Part shown: in pieces, positions 47,801 to 56,016 of the stretch
Numbering within the stretch: position 1 is the first letter of the stretch
Layout of the letters: every line of letters begins with the position of its first letter
Assembly (NCBI GenBank): GCA_942159475.1
Contig: OW804097.1
Span: forward strand, 116,472,789 to 116,536,788
Length of the DNA stretch: 64,000 nucleotides
Direction of reading: 5' to 3'
From: Sthenelais limicola
Lineage: Eukaryota > Annelida > Polychaeta > Phyllodocida > Sigalionidae
The notes under the pieces: model-generated
What the model saw: the letters and a program-made list of their open reading frames with translations, nothing else
Databases searched by the model: none
What the model was told of the DNA's origin: nothing
Position numbers and translations under genes: made by a program

Positions 47801-49238
47801 TGATTGGATCCTCCATCTATCAAGGTCCATTCAGGATAAGCCAGTCGGCCCAGGCCCTGTGCAATTTGTGTATTAATCTGTCTAGTATTTAAAAGAATAA
47901 ACGCTTACACAGCCCTCTTCTACTTGGTTCAGTTCTGGCATTGAAACATACTACTCTGTGTGTTGCTTTGATTAATTTTTTACCCAACTTAATTTCTTAC
48001 CCAACCCAACCCAATTTATATTGAAAACAGCATGCTATTCCTCAACATTATCTAAATCATTGATTCCTTCACAGATCACAGCTGGCTCGTCACAGCATTG
48101 TCTGTGGTTGGTAAAGGTGCTGTGGCAGCTGCTTATGCTGTTGTCCCTGTCTATACAGCTGAAATCTATCCAACAACCCTGCGCCAACATGCCTTTGGCT
48201 TCTCTGATACACTGTCTAAAGCAGGATCAATGGGTAGTCCCTTCATGGGGGCACCTCTGGTTAGTATTGCCTTAATCTGAGACGTATAAACTAAGAGTGG
48301 GTAGTCTGTTTATATTTTGTAATATTCTTCTTGCTAATTAAAAAGATTTTCCTCTAATGGATAGATTTATATTTACAATGAAAGCAAGGTGGTCGGAGAT
48401 ATGAGGGGCATAGGTTTGAGTGTAAAACTAAATCGATTGATAGATGAGAATCATTTTGCCCTGCTAACTTTCTTTAGCATGTTGCTAATGTCTTGATGGA
48501 GAATAACTTAGTAAATGCTTACTTTCTTTAGCAAGCAATCTGGCTTCCTTTGCCTTCGGTACTGTTTGGTTCACTGGCCATTATGGCAGCAGCGTTGAAT
48601 TTCCTGCTACCAGAAACCAAAGGACACCCACTACCTGACACACTGGAAGATATTGATAAAAGGGCACAGGGAAATAAAGATGTGTAAGTACAAGGCATTC
48701 ATGACTGCCAATATTACATGTGGTCAAATCCATTTAATTTCACTTTTTAGTTCCACGAAAATAAAAGCAGTTCAACCTAACCAAACAGATTGCTAGAAGC
48801 AATGCAATGCTGAATATAGTGGAATTTACCTAGTATTAACCACATTGCCGCCTAATTTAGCAGAAGTTACGAAATGTATACAGCTGCCAATTGTACATTT
48901 TCTGAAAATCTGACCCTTGAGTTTATTTTCCACAAATTCATACAACTTAAATTGCCCAAGGGATACAGAATGACACCTGGCCGAGTTGAACTATTTGAAT
49001 TATTTTCAAATTTTGCATAGTGATCATCATGAACTAATCTTGACAGTAATAGAAATTATTTGAGTAGTAATGACCTCATTCTTATAGTACAGCGTTGTAC
49101 TCTCAATGATTTTTACCAAATTTCTTCTTGCCCCTTTTCAGGGAACCAACACAAACACCCGAGCTCTCCAATGATGATTTTCCTCTGGACTCAGGAATAG
49201 AGAAATACAATGAGGCTTTCCACATGGAAAAAATCTAA
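26841..49238 (+). CDS. SLC22 family organic ion transporter, gene 2 (complete)
   Basis: Twelve exons: 26841-26884, 34548-34742, 34859-35006, 35477-35580, 35691-35845, 36939-37107, 37364-37497, 38614-38707, 38882-39102, 48075-48259, 48532-48683, 49142-49238 (TAA). They join in frame to 565 residues, a normal SLC22 length. The start ATG 26841 gives [14 protein letters not shown], the classic SLC22 N-terminus, and its two-base phase fits exon 2. The family signatures are kept: [47 protein letters not shown]. There are five sequons in the outer loop. Exon 11 is two codons shorter than in gene 1. Intron 1 is 7.7 kb and the intron after exon 9 is 9.0 kb, with a LINE inside. It is a plasma-membrane carrier of unknown substrate. 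Confidence 0.95.
27330..27420 (+). repeat. CCAACATTCCCCC short tandem array
   Basis: Five imperfect units of about 16 bases, each with CCAACATTCCCCC or close. Related words in reverse (GGGGAATGTTGGCGG type) appear near 9975-10030, 29300-29370 and 30510-30570. Confidence 0.55.
27900..28510 (+). repeat. ~175 bp tandem repeat, about three units
   Basis: The words CACCAAAAATCAGCAT and TTTAATATGGATG recur at a spacing of about 173-175 bases (near 28079, 28250 and 28425 for the second word). Divergence between units is high, and boundaries are approximate. Confidence 0.5.
28535..29230 (+). repeat. Dispersed repeat, copy B, with an inserted Helitron-like 3' end
   Basis: It matches 10690-11110 at both ends. 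Between the shared parts it holds about 240 bases ending in the hairpin CCCGTGC-GTA-GCACGGG (28835-28851), then TCTTTG, then CTAG followed by T (28858-28862). A GC-rich hairpin a few bases before CTRR-T is the defining 3' end of Helitrons. A hammerhead-like relic (CCGAATGAAGGGC...GCCTGAAACGTTGG) lies at 29087-29121, with AATAAA after it. Confidence 0.5.
29381..30261 (+). repeat. 377 bp direct duplication, 504 bp apart
   Basis: 29381-29757 and 29885-30261 are almost identical; only a few substitutions were noticed. They are separated by 127 unique bases. The unit begins GAAGAAATACGGGCCATTC and ends AATCAGTGTC. A short open frame after ATG 29873 runs through most of the second copy, but it shows no recognised domain. 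Part of the unit (CTGTGGCTGATTGGATC, reversed) recurs near 47800. It is a recent local duplication or a tiny LTR-flanked element. Confidence 0.7.
32867..33045 (+). repeat. Tandem repeat with TGCATAAATGCAATACG units
   Basis: Five imperfect units of about 33-38 bases share GGGAGTGCATAAATGCAATACGTCGG. The centre word TGCATAAATGCA is nearly palindromic. Located in intron 1 of SLC22 gene 2. Confidence 0.7.
33975..34330 (+). repeat. Duplicated ~170 bp unit
   Basis: Two units share TTGGATTTCAAG, AAATCAAGGTCAAA, CAAATATGAATTCC and GTAGGCTAAACC. A short AGGCTAAACCTTGT word is further repeated at 34091-34125. Non-coding. Confidence 0.5.
37860..37888. repeat. 29 bp palindrome in an SLC22 gene 2 intron
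   Basis: CCATGTAGAC and GTCTACATGG flank GGTTATAAC, which is itself nearly self-complementary. Located between exons 7 and 8. Confidence 0.75.
38797..38850. repeat. Perfect 54 bp palindrome just before SLC22 gene 2 exon 9
   Basis: Two 27-base arms without a spacer, centred on CAATTG at 38823/38824. The right arm is the normal intron sequence shared with gene 1 (TCCTATCCTTTATCCT), so the left arm is the inverted copy. The exon 9 acceptor is 31 bases downstream. Confidence 0.9.
39574..39621 (+). repeat. 5' flank: (ACTGTGAGCA) tandem repeat, about 4.8 units
   Basis: Three exact 10 bp units, one ACTGTGAGTA unit and a partial unit end at the LINE 5' junction. The matching intron of gene 1 has a single degenerate unit (near 16757). 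Confidence 0.9.
39622..41024 (+). CDS. LINE ORF1: RNA-binding region fused to a NADAR domain (5' truncated)
   Basis: The frame is open from the repeat junction to TAA 41022-41024 and has no Met at its left end, so the N-terminus is missing. The first ~110 codons are Lys/Glu-rich and coiled-coil-like. About 40000-40430 resembles the L1 ORF1 RNA-binding fold (IVEEVPESW, then HIVKAYRIG and HAIFIEF). About 40530-40990 is a clear NADAR/YbiA-like domain: [73 protein letters not shown] enzymes are N-glycosidases that remove ADP-ribose from modified guanine or cleave riboflavin intermediates. The EH, WG and N-x-x-G positions typical of the family are all present, so the fold is probably functional. 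ORF2 starts 14 bases downstream. The role in the element is unknown. Confidence 0.85.
41039..41749 (+). CDS. LINE ORF2: SGNH hydrolase (esterase)-like protein
   Basis: 236 codons from ATG 41039 to TAA 41747-41749. The N-terminal [13 protein letters not shown] carries the block I Asp-Ser of SGNH hydrolases. A hydrophobic strand followed by AAGICSIT sits at the block III position, where the family usually has G-x-N-D, so the oxyanion Asn may be replaced by Cys. The C-terminal DGCHIGDEL (Asp208, His211) fits the catalytic D-x-x-H. Esterase domains of this kind are known in ORF1 of CR1/L2-type LINEs, possibly for membrane or particle functions. Here the domain is a separate ORF. Enzymatic activity is uncertain because of the block III change. 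Confidence 0.72.
   Translation: MTDLLVLMDSRGRNLYQILHRKFPNVRLKMVMTGGASPLRLATEARRTLHLVRPRIIIIAAGICSITTRNKNNKQCQISLKHENIILFENDIRAELTEVRSLLTEALPPNTPVPLVSISTTMGIDINKYNSYLGELQGVYSTQYPFYIQKELNNRVFLYNSVSREFNNNAGIPSTHIAQFVHRRKPSRKKKEDPGSRYTTFYQQLSEDGCHIGDELKEKICIQIHKSYMTILSNTS
41750..42719 (+). other. Long gap between LINE ORF2 and ORF3
   Basis: 970 bases, very AT-rich, with no conserved frame and stops in all frames. It is unusually long for an inter-ORF region of a LINE. It might hold an internal promoter or a translation re-initiation signal, but nothing specific can be recognised. Confidence 0.5.
42720..45665 (+). CDS. LINE ORF3: APE-type endonuclease and reverse transcriptase
   Basis: 981 codons, intact. 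The N-terminal APE-like endonuclease shows TWNVRS (Asn29), IQETW (Glu56), VYRPPNG, GDFNIDY (Asp167, Asn169) and SSDH (Asp235, His236). The RT shows [31 protein letters not shown] (Asp620), [13 protein letters not shown] and the catalytic FADD (Asp709, Asp710). A C-terminal region with [19 protein letters not shown] follows, and no RNase H is seen. It nicks target DNA and primes reverse transcription on it in the nucleus. An intact frame of this length suggests a recent insertion. Codon use is much more A/T-rich than in ORF1 and ORF2. Start chosen: first ATG before the endonuclease strand. Confidence 0.95.
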   Translation: MGNNKDINRSLIDVNTLRDIKGVKLVTWNVRSIVNKISNVHNILLNSKVDMLAIQETWLNENVCDNQISMRGYEMWRNDRKTGKKGGGLLMYINNEWVVDALLYKNLNLSNKDLEVQIISCKKGHLKSITVVNVYRPPNGEMENANEHLKHIISELKKDGEIYVMGDFNIDYKKASEVNLSKFTEFFNIFLGNNLNQYIEDDTRSSKKSATILDHIYTNSNHIMNCGTINDNSSDHIPAFIVKKKMRNQYEKVSFKARNTKNLDIKILQEILRNEKWDDLYKEETDVNEAWNIIFNRINKFLDRMCPIKQFNGVKAKPPWYQDDLIRLSKERDEAFVKAKKSGKGEDWDLAKKIRNKMNSFLVKSKNEYTKNQINENYKDPKKLWETLQPIINPQKTKSHNIIRLKNNESKSNNDKSIYDEKETPQILNDFFASVGQSLAMNIDKPNDEELKEYGCSKSVNISDGVEFKFEKICPSTIAYFLSKSSNSKSSGIPFMPTSILKYCLIAVANELAYIFNKSINTGIIPDFFKEATITPLYKKGPKDIASNYRPISVIVLPAKILEKCIHLQLYQYFEENQLLYKKQYGFRNGLSISDAHQNMFNDIYQAINSNQYIEMAFLDFKKAFDTVNHSILIEKLERYGIKNESINWFKNYLYNRKQRVLVNNVISDIREVNCGVPQGTSLGPLMFSIYVNDIYRCTENSSIQMFADDTVLYKCHKQYSELGENLQSDLNNINSWCKVNKISLNIEKCKMLKINSGNVKKSQKLNVYKVGTQKIDHTDEYTYLGLRIDSKLNFQSHLKNKINVIQNQSRIISKSRHIFTEKMFLNLYKVMILLHMDFGDTIYNGTSNTALLKKLQVIQNNYIRRAKYLSKKTNVLEISKKLGIPPLEKRREIHLLEMAYKLSLSVENIETAKPNLRSNKDKRKSILKILTPHTERIKRSCLYRAPMLWNSDKNVFYDTHRVDDLINFRLYLKNDYLKQE
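46228..46770 (+). repeat. 3' flank: (ACTGTGAGCA)n minisatellite, about 54 units
   Basis: An uninterrupted, essentially perfect 10 bp tandem array directly after the LINE 3' end. It passes into ACTGTGTAAATGTAGG, which continues the shared SLC22 intron (compare 16765-16790). Open frames reading through it on the minus strand are artefacts. Confidence 0.95.
46771..48074 (+). other. Rest of the SLC22 gene 2 intron after the LINE
   Basis: The start matches the gene 1 intron (about 16770-16990). A decayed copy of exon 10 lies at 47263-47330. Beyond it is a GC-richer stretch (about 47470-47960) with AATAAA at 47898 that looks like inserted repeat DNA, sharing CTGTGGCTGATTGGATC with the 29381-30261 duplication (reversed). 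Confidence 0.5.
47263..47330 (+). pseudogene. Decayed duplicate of SLC22 exon 10
   Basis: The branch and acceptor context ATTATCTAAATCATTGTTTCC...ACAG and the start of exon 10 (TCACAGCATTGCCTGTGATTGGTA) are repeated about 800 bases before the true exon 10 (48075). The copy carries a short GATCTCAAC triplication and loses frame. It is unlikely to be spliced into a useful product. Confidence 0.65.
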
Positions 49239-50339
49239 AGACACTGAAGTTCAAAATACTCCTCTGTGTGTTATAACATTGTAGATTGGTAAAATTAATG
49301 CTGGGATTGGTAAAGATTCCCCTACTACTACTAGATGATTCAAGTTCTTATGAAAATTAAATGATATTTTCCAAAGTGAATGTTTGTATTGTTCTTTAAA
49401 TGTTTATTTATCTGGGCGTAGATAGGGAAGGTACAACACTAAAAAATATAGTAAAAACTGTCAGAAAATATTCCTAGAATTTGAATTTGAAAAGTGAAAA
49501 ATACCGATGTTTAACAGATCTAAAAGATCACATTGTTAGATGTCTGATGAGACTTTATTTAAGAATTTAAGGTTACCGTACATAAATTCATCATTTCATT
49601 TCACATAGGCCCTAGCTTTTTTTCTGTTTCCTTATTTTAAGATGGTAAAAACTTTGGTTTTGTTCTAAAAATCATCATTTATTTTATGCATTATAAACCA
49701 TACATGGCTCTGGAGTTCTTAATGATCCAAATCACCGCAAAGAGCGCGGGACCAGGCCTATGCTGCCGCTGCCATCTAGTGAGGAATAATGGAGGTAGAA
49801 GTAAGAGGTATCTGTTCGTTTTGTTTTGAGGGAAAATATTGAACAAACAATAATTAGAGTACAGAGAAGTTCAGTCTACAACCAGGAGCAAGAGGGAAGA
49901 AGATATACAGGATACGTAAGTTTGATGTCTTTATTTCTTCCCAGGTTTGAATGAAAACACTTGGCTCCCTATTGTCGCCCAGACTCCCATTCTCGCATGC
50001 AGAACTTTGTAAACGGGTTTTATAGCAACAAGCGCCTTCGGCACTTGGAATATAGCAGGTTAGGTCAGGGGATAGGAGAAGAGAGGGAGAGGAGAGATGA
50101 GAAAGACAGATATAAGAGGGTTTCAATTTTCCTTCTCCTCCCCCTTTCGTTCCCCTCCCTGACTACCTCCCTTGCTCTTCCTCCCCTTTTATCCCCCCTC
50201 CTTCACCCCTCCTCCTCCTCGATCCCCTTCCTTCATATGAATGCGCAGAACGAAAAAGCTGACAGAAACATTACTTATTTGCTAAACTAAAATGATATTT
50301 TAAAATAATCTTCAATCTTGATCATAAATTTATATTACC

Positions 50340-50402
50340 CATTTGTCATCCTCTTACATGTATAATCTTTGACGAATAAAGTATTTTTCAATTCAATTCA
50401 AT
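50340..50402 (+). mobile_element. LINE-like 3' tail with a CAATT repeat
   Basis: TCTTTGACGAATAAAGTATTTTTC is followed by CAATTCAATTCAAT, the form of a 3' end with a short tandem tail as in CR1/L2-type LINEs. Only the tail is recognisable. Confidence 0.4.
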
Positions 50403-52929
50403 ATTTCGATTTCAAATAATCTTAAATCCTGATTATTAATATTTCGATTCTTCATACATAATTCTAAAGCTTTCAGCTTTTTCGTGGTCTTTTTGATACA
50501 TTCCCAGTGTGTTTGTGGGCTGAAGAGGCAAAGCCTCTCGTTCTATTATATAAATTTCTTCTCTATCTGAGTATATCTAAATAGTCTCTGAAGGTACACC
50601 GAATGATAAGCTTGCACCTGCAATGATAAGCTTGCACCTGCACCAATCCTGCACCAATGTGTACACTGAGTGGTCTCTATCGTATCATTTTATATGAGTG
50701 GGAAATCAAGGGATGAGGTCCTGCAGGCTACTAATCCTTTGCCAATCACATGTTACAACAGAATGTATTTATTTTACCACATGGAAAAAAATGTTAAATA
50801 ACGGCCATTTTAAGGAATAAATATTAATAAGTGCATTACTGCTACCTCCATATTTCTTAGGTAGATTTGTTCAGTTTGTATTTCCAAAACATAGTTGGAA
50901 TTTATAAGACATTTATTGGATATAAGTTGGCTCTGACTCTCCTCAAAATCACCAGAATGCCCTGAAACAGCTGTCATTTTCCTCAAAGTTTTCCGGGGGG
51001 GGGGGGGGGGGAGATGCCCCCAGACCCCCCTAGTAGTGGTGCCAGCCTTCGGCAGCCACCGTACTTTGAAATGTAATATTTGTTAAGATGTCATACGAAT
51101 AAAATCACAGTTATCCCCTATCATATTTAGCAATTTATGTTTGCCAAAAAGTGCCAATAACAATAATATCTCCTATAATATATTCCTATAAGAAGTAGTC
51201 AAAACTGTCTCTACAATCCAAGTGCCGAAGGCACATGTTTGTGGTCAATCTCACTGTGTATTTCACACACGAGAGACAGCAAAAGCATTGATATGGAGGA
51301 CTACAGAATCTATGGTGAGTGCATGGTTAGTGGTGAGGCTTAGCACTATGGGTCCATCTGTCCATTGGAGGGAGGGAGGGAGAGAGAGAGAGTGGAGTGG
51401 GGAGGGAGGGAGGGATGACCGCCCGCCTGGGATTACATAAGCCTATGATGTAGCTTCCTGTAAACAAACAACATGGGACGGGCTTCGGAAACGTACCGCC
51501 GGATTCGGTAAAGTAAAGGAACTCCATTTAAAACAGGTTTAAAACAGGACCAGTTTAGATTGTAGAAAAAAAGAGGGTTGCACATATAACTATGGTGCGA
51601 ATAATAGTACATACAAAAACCATGTTAATAAAATCTCGCGCTGTCTCACACTGCTCTGACTGTGCAGCCAGTGGTCCAAGACTTTGCTCAGGAGGGGCTG
51701 ACATCGCGTTTAAAGCTGGGGAAACTACTATAGGCCTAACTTACTAGGATCATTGTTTGCTATAGTCTGTCTGAAAAGTAGTTGACACATGATTCCTTCG
51801 TTCCTTTAAGAGGAGGGAAAAGTGGGAAATTTTTTAATTCTATTTATGACAAGGACCTGTCAACCCTTTGCCCAGCGGGTCACTCCTTGCAATCAACCAT
51901 GGAGAAACAGGGCCAGGATAATCAGCTCTTCCTTCCATCTAAGCAAAACAAAAGCTGCTTCACATGAAACAGAGGGAGCGCAATACAATACTCTAGCCAG
52001 AACAGCATAGTATCGCGGATCAGGGAGGCTATAATCACCTCGTATGGCAAAAAAACAACTCGGCCTACAGCCTTGTTGTTTTCGGCCATACCCAAAGCAC
52101 GTCAACAAAATCTATAGGCATAGACATCAGCCTACAGAGTCGGGGTATGTCTCTGATACTTTTTTCACCGAGTCGGCTACTTTTTCAGTGTAATCAGTTG
52201 ATTTACACATGACATTTGATCAATGTATTCTATACGATTATATATATAAATAATACCAGTGAAAATTAGTTTAGATTTGCTACACTTTTATTTGAGGTCA
52301 TATCCCACAAACTAATGGCCATTCATTTCGCATTAATATTCGTCATTGCACAGACTTTTAACTCATTTACATGGAGTGTCATCATCAAGCCAATCATGAA
52401 TGGGGTTTTTGTATCAATATGATTGTGATTATACTTAGACACTAGGGGTACAGCCAGTACATTTATATTAGAATGATCACTGGCTATTATAGTTCAACCA
52501 GGAGCCGCATAGGGTTGTTTTTCAGACTCGCCCATATGCCATTAAAGGGTAGAATATTCATATTTGTATAAGTGTTGATGTCATGGGCCTTATTTAGTGC
52601 TCTTACATATAGTTCGTGAGGTTACCATGGAGTATTTTGAACACTGTTGAACACTATTTTGAACCTTCTTTTTTTTTTTTTTTAATACTCCTTTATTTTT
52701 CACTTTCTTTATTATTCTCTCTTTTTTTTTCTTTTTTTTTCTCTTATTTTATTTCTAATATTCCAGGTCTTCTTTCCATCCTCAGATCTTCTTTCCATCC
52801 TCATGTTCCTTGCTCTCCTGTTATCTAGCTCCTTCTCTCCATCTTTGTCATCTTGTCTTGTATCCCCTTATATCTTGTCCTTATCTCCTCATATTTCACT
52901 TTCTTGGGGTCGGTCCTCTCTTCCTCTGT

Positions 52930-53316
52930 GACTGTAGTGGGTCCATTTTTCGGTTTGAGACATGCTTGCCAGTTGCCAGCCTTCATGATTGCTATCACTG
53001 CCACAGGTCAGTGGGTGGTCGCCCATCCCTGGCCTGTGGTTATCCTGATTAATCAGGCCCAGAAACACTGACAGCTGTGGAGGTTGTGACTTAAGTGACT
53101 ATGTGTGGGGTGTCAGAGCCTTCCCTCAAAGTCGCACTTGTAGAGTAAGTGACCCTCGACCTGGTGGACAGTCTACCCAATTGAGCCTACGGCCAGCACT
53201 CTCCCCTGGGTTGGGGGCGGCTGTGGTATAGTCAAAATCCTTGCCAACCATGGGATTCGATACCACAACCTCCCGACCTAGAGTCCTAAGCTCTACCACC
53301 TGAGCTAAGGAGGCCG
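52930..53316 (-). repeat. tRNA-derived SINE
   Basis: On the minus strand the right end reads as a tRNA-like head. An A-box-like TAGCTCAGGTGGTAGAGC lies at 53290-53307, and a B-box-like GGTATCGAATCCC at 53252-53264. The acceptor and D-stem are tRNA-like, but the anticodon stem does not pair, so it is not a working tRNA gene. About 300 bases of tRNA-unrelated body follow. The left boundary is approximate. Confidence 0.55.
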
Positions 53317-56016
53317 GTTGTAAATTGAATGTTGAGAATTTTGAAATTCACACTACGCCGCTGGGTTGGTTATTTTAGTGCTTTTATTTTCTTTTCTTTT
53401 CATTTTTTTAAGGTTTCCCCTGCTGAAGGTGGTTCAAGGGCCTGCTGTAGAAACGTCTGCATTCAGGGTATAAATAGAAAACACAACTCAGCATCCTGCC
53501 ACCTGAATTTCAGACACATTCGCATACACACCGAGATGTTGGAATTCAGAAAGAGCATGCTTTTCTACCCCTAAACATGTGTTTATATCAAGTTCAGCCT
53601 TTAAATGAGGCAGATATGAGAGAAAGTTTTCAGTTACAATAGTTTGACAAATTATCAGTGAGATTGAACCAGAGGGGAAATAAATGACTCATACTACAAC
53701 ATCAACTTACATACAACTACGACTACAATATCAGTAGATAGCCTATGTATTCCAAGCTATTCCTTTCTTCACGGAACCTGATAAGCCACAGTGTAGTGTT
53801 ATAAATCAACTAAGTCCTGCCTATTTTGCTAGCAGTTGTATAGTCTGTAATCACATTTTAATATCTAGATGTAACTGTTGAAGATGTTAACATTCAGTAT
53901 CACAACTAAAACAAAAACGGATAAGGATTGTTTTTAAGATAGTAATAAATGATGTAGCAACAGCTAGGGGGAGGCTCATAGCCAACCCCATGTAAAACAT
54001 ACGTTGAATTCCAGAAGAAAAAGTAATCAAAGTAATGTGGTGATATTGGGTTTCACTAGAGTTTATCTCTAGGTGCTGTCCACTGTGGGTTAGTTCAGCT
54101 GAGCTACCCCAGTGGGCAGTACTGGTCCGCAGTGACTTTTTACATTCTACGGTATTTTAAAAAAAAAATTCGTGAATGTTAGTGAATTGGGTACCATTCT
54201 GTCAATCATCCTGAGTAGCAAGTTAATGTGATACATTTTGAGGTGTTGGTTGAGGATTGGTGTGAGGAGTGTGGACACTTATCTGGGAGGATATCTGGAT
54301 GCCCATCTCTGTGTGATGTAATTCACGCCAACACTACTAACTTTGCACTTATGCAAGGACTGCTTGATTGACAACCTTCTACCATCTCTGCAGTAAATCC
54401 CTGAAGGCCAGTGTGACATCCTATTGGTTGACATTTGTTGTATTCTATTGGCTATCTTGGTTGACTTGATTGACAAGTTGCCACTTAAGGCCACTGTATA
54501 GGTTTTGAGAGGAACCCATTTAGAGAGGACCACCCATGACTGAATCTGAGTGATCTACACCTACTACACCCTTTGGGATTTCTGGGTTTCAAGTCTTGGA
54601 GACAGACAAGCTTGGAATTGCAAAGACTAAAAGACAATTGTGTATTATTAGATTACAATATGTTGTTTGATGTCTTATGTCTAATTCCCTTGCATTGTAC
54701 TTTCATGTTTATCCAACTGCCTTTGTAAACAGGTAGCGTGCAACTTTCCTAGTTGTTAATAAACTGAATTTTACTTCCACTCCTGTGTTCTTCTAATACA
54801 GACATTCGAGGCATTTCAGATTACAGTACGTCTGATATTCATAATCTAGCCATTGCGCACAAATAGTTGACCGTAGAATTTGTTTCTTTTGGAAACGCAC
54901 AATATATACATTAACTTAAACTGATTATAAAGTTAAACAGAAAAATAGTTCATTAAATGATTGATTAACTTAATAAACTTATAACTTGTTAGTCTATATT
55001 TACCTTTACCTGTTGCATTTTATGTTTGAACAGCAAGTATAGCTGTTATTGCTAGAGTAACAGCAACTTGGGTTTACCTTATTATTCTATCTGTGCTGAA
55101 TGTACTTATTCTTATAGTAATCACTGTGTTACTCTTACATGGGCTTGTTGAATGTTTACTTAAACCTGCATGTTGCCTAAGACACCTGTGGTCAAGGGTC
55201 ATCTGGCTGGCCAGGAGACCCGAGATCCTCACACTTGGGCAGGATTGTGTGAGCTGCGACTGCCAAATTCTCATGAATAAACCCTTTGTGAACAGGTAGT
55301 GACTGCCTTTTGTTCCATTTGTTTTATACATTGATAAGCGGTAAGGTTAAGGGATACGAACCTGCGAGATCACTACAGTAATATCATTACCAGATAAATG
55401 GTATCAACCAGAGATAAATTAAAGTCACAATTCAATCTTAGAGGAATAACAAAGCTATCACGACTGTGCCACATCCCCAGACCAGCCAGGCAGGTTAAGA
55501 GTACAATATCATTAATACGTTAAAATTGTAATTAAAATGTCAAATTTGGATTTTCTACTTCTTGTTCCATTCTGTTACAACCCATCTTGAAGTCATTTGA
55601 CTAAAACATTGGGAGAATTTGGTTTTCACTACAGGGCTATATTTTGGGGACCTGCTTAATTGCTTTCATATGATGGCCTCACTTATTATCGCTGACCTGC
55701 AGCTGTTTTCAGCCCCATTAGTCACGATATGAGTAACTTTTATAGCCCAGGGTGCAGCTTTAAGCTATTGAGATTATTCATCAATTCTGTCAACCTTTCT
55801 TTAATTACAGTACATTATTTTTGTAATTCATAAAGATTTTAATATATTTAACATCTCCTACATATTATTTTAAATCTGTTAACCATAGTTGACTCATTTT
55901 TAAAATTGCGGCCAATGTGTGAGGAGTTTGTAATTTGACCAATCCCTCATGAAACACTTCAAAGTTTGTGACTTTCAATGTTTTAAGCAACAGAAGACTA
56001 TTTTGAAGTTTAGTGT

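Larger units (their letters stand above)
49239..56016. other. Spacer between convergent SLC22 genes 2 and 3
   Basis: No gene recognised. It holds a LINE-type tail with a CAATT run (about 50340-50402), a G-run (50995-51011), a purine-rich GGGA tract (51365-51415), a T-rich tract (52664-52760), a tRNA-derived SINE (52930-53316) and LTR- or LINE-like ends with AATAAA near 54760 and 55276. Short open frames in between have no recognisable domain. Confidence 0.5.

Noticed and set aside
50500..50580. Second Helitron-like hairpin (GAGGCAAAGCCTC near an AT-rich block)
   Set aside because: No CTRR-T or TC terminus at the right place; the evidence was too weak to list.
53245..53316. Possible tRNA gene on the minus strand
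   Set aside because: The A-box and B-box are tRNA-like, but the anticodon stem does not pair and a long unrelated body follows, so I call it a SINE head.
53791..55376. Solo LTR suggested by TGTAGTG...CACTACA
   Set aside because: The span is too long and heterogeneous, the flanks show no duplication, and the ends are short common words.
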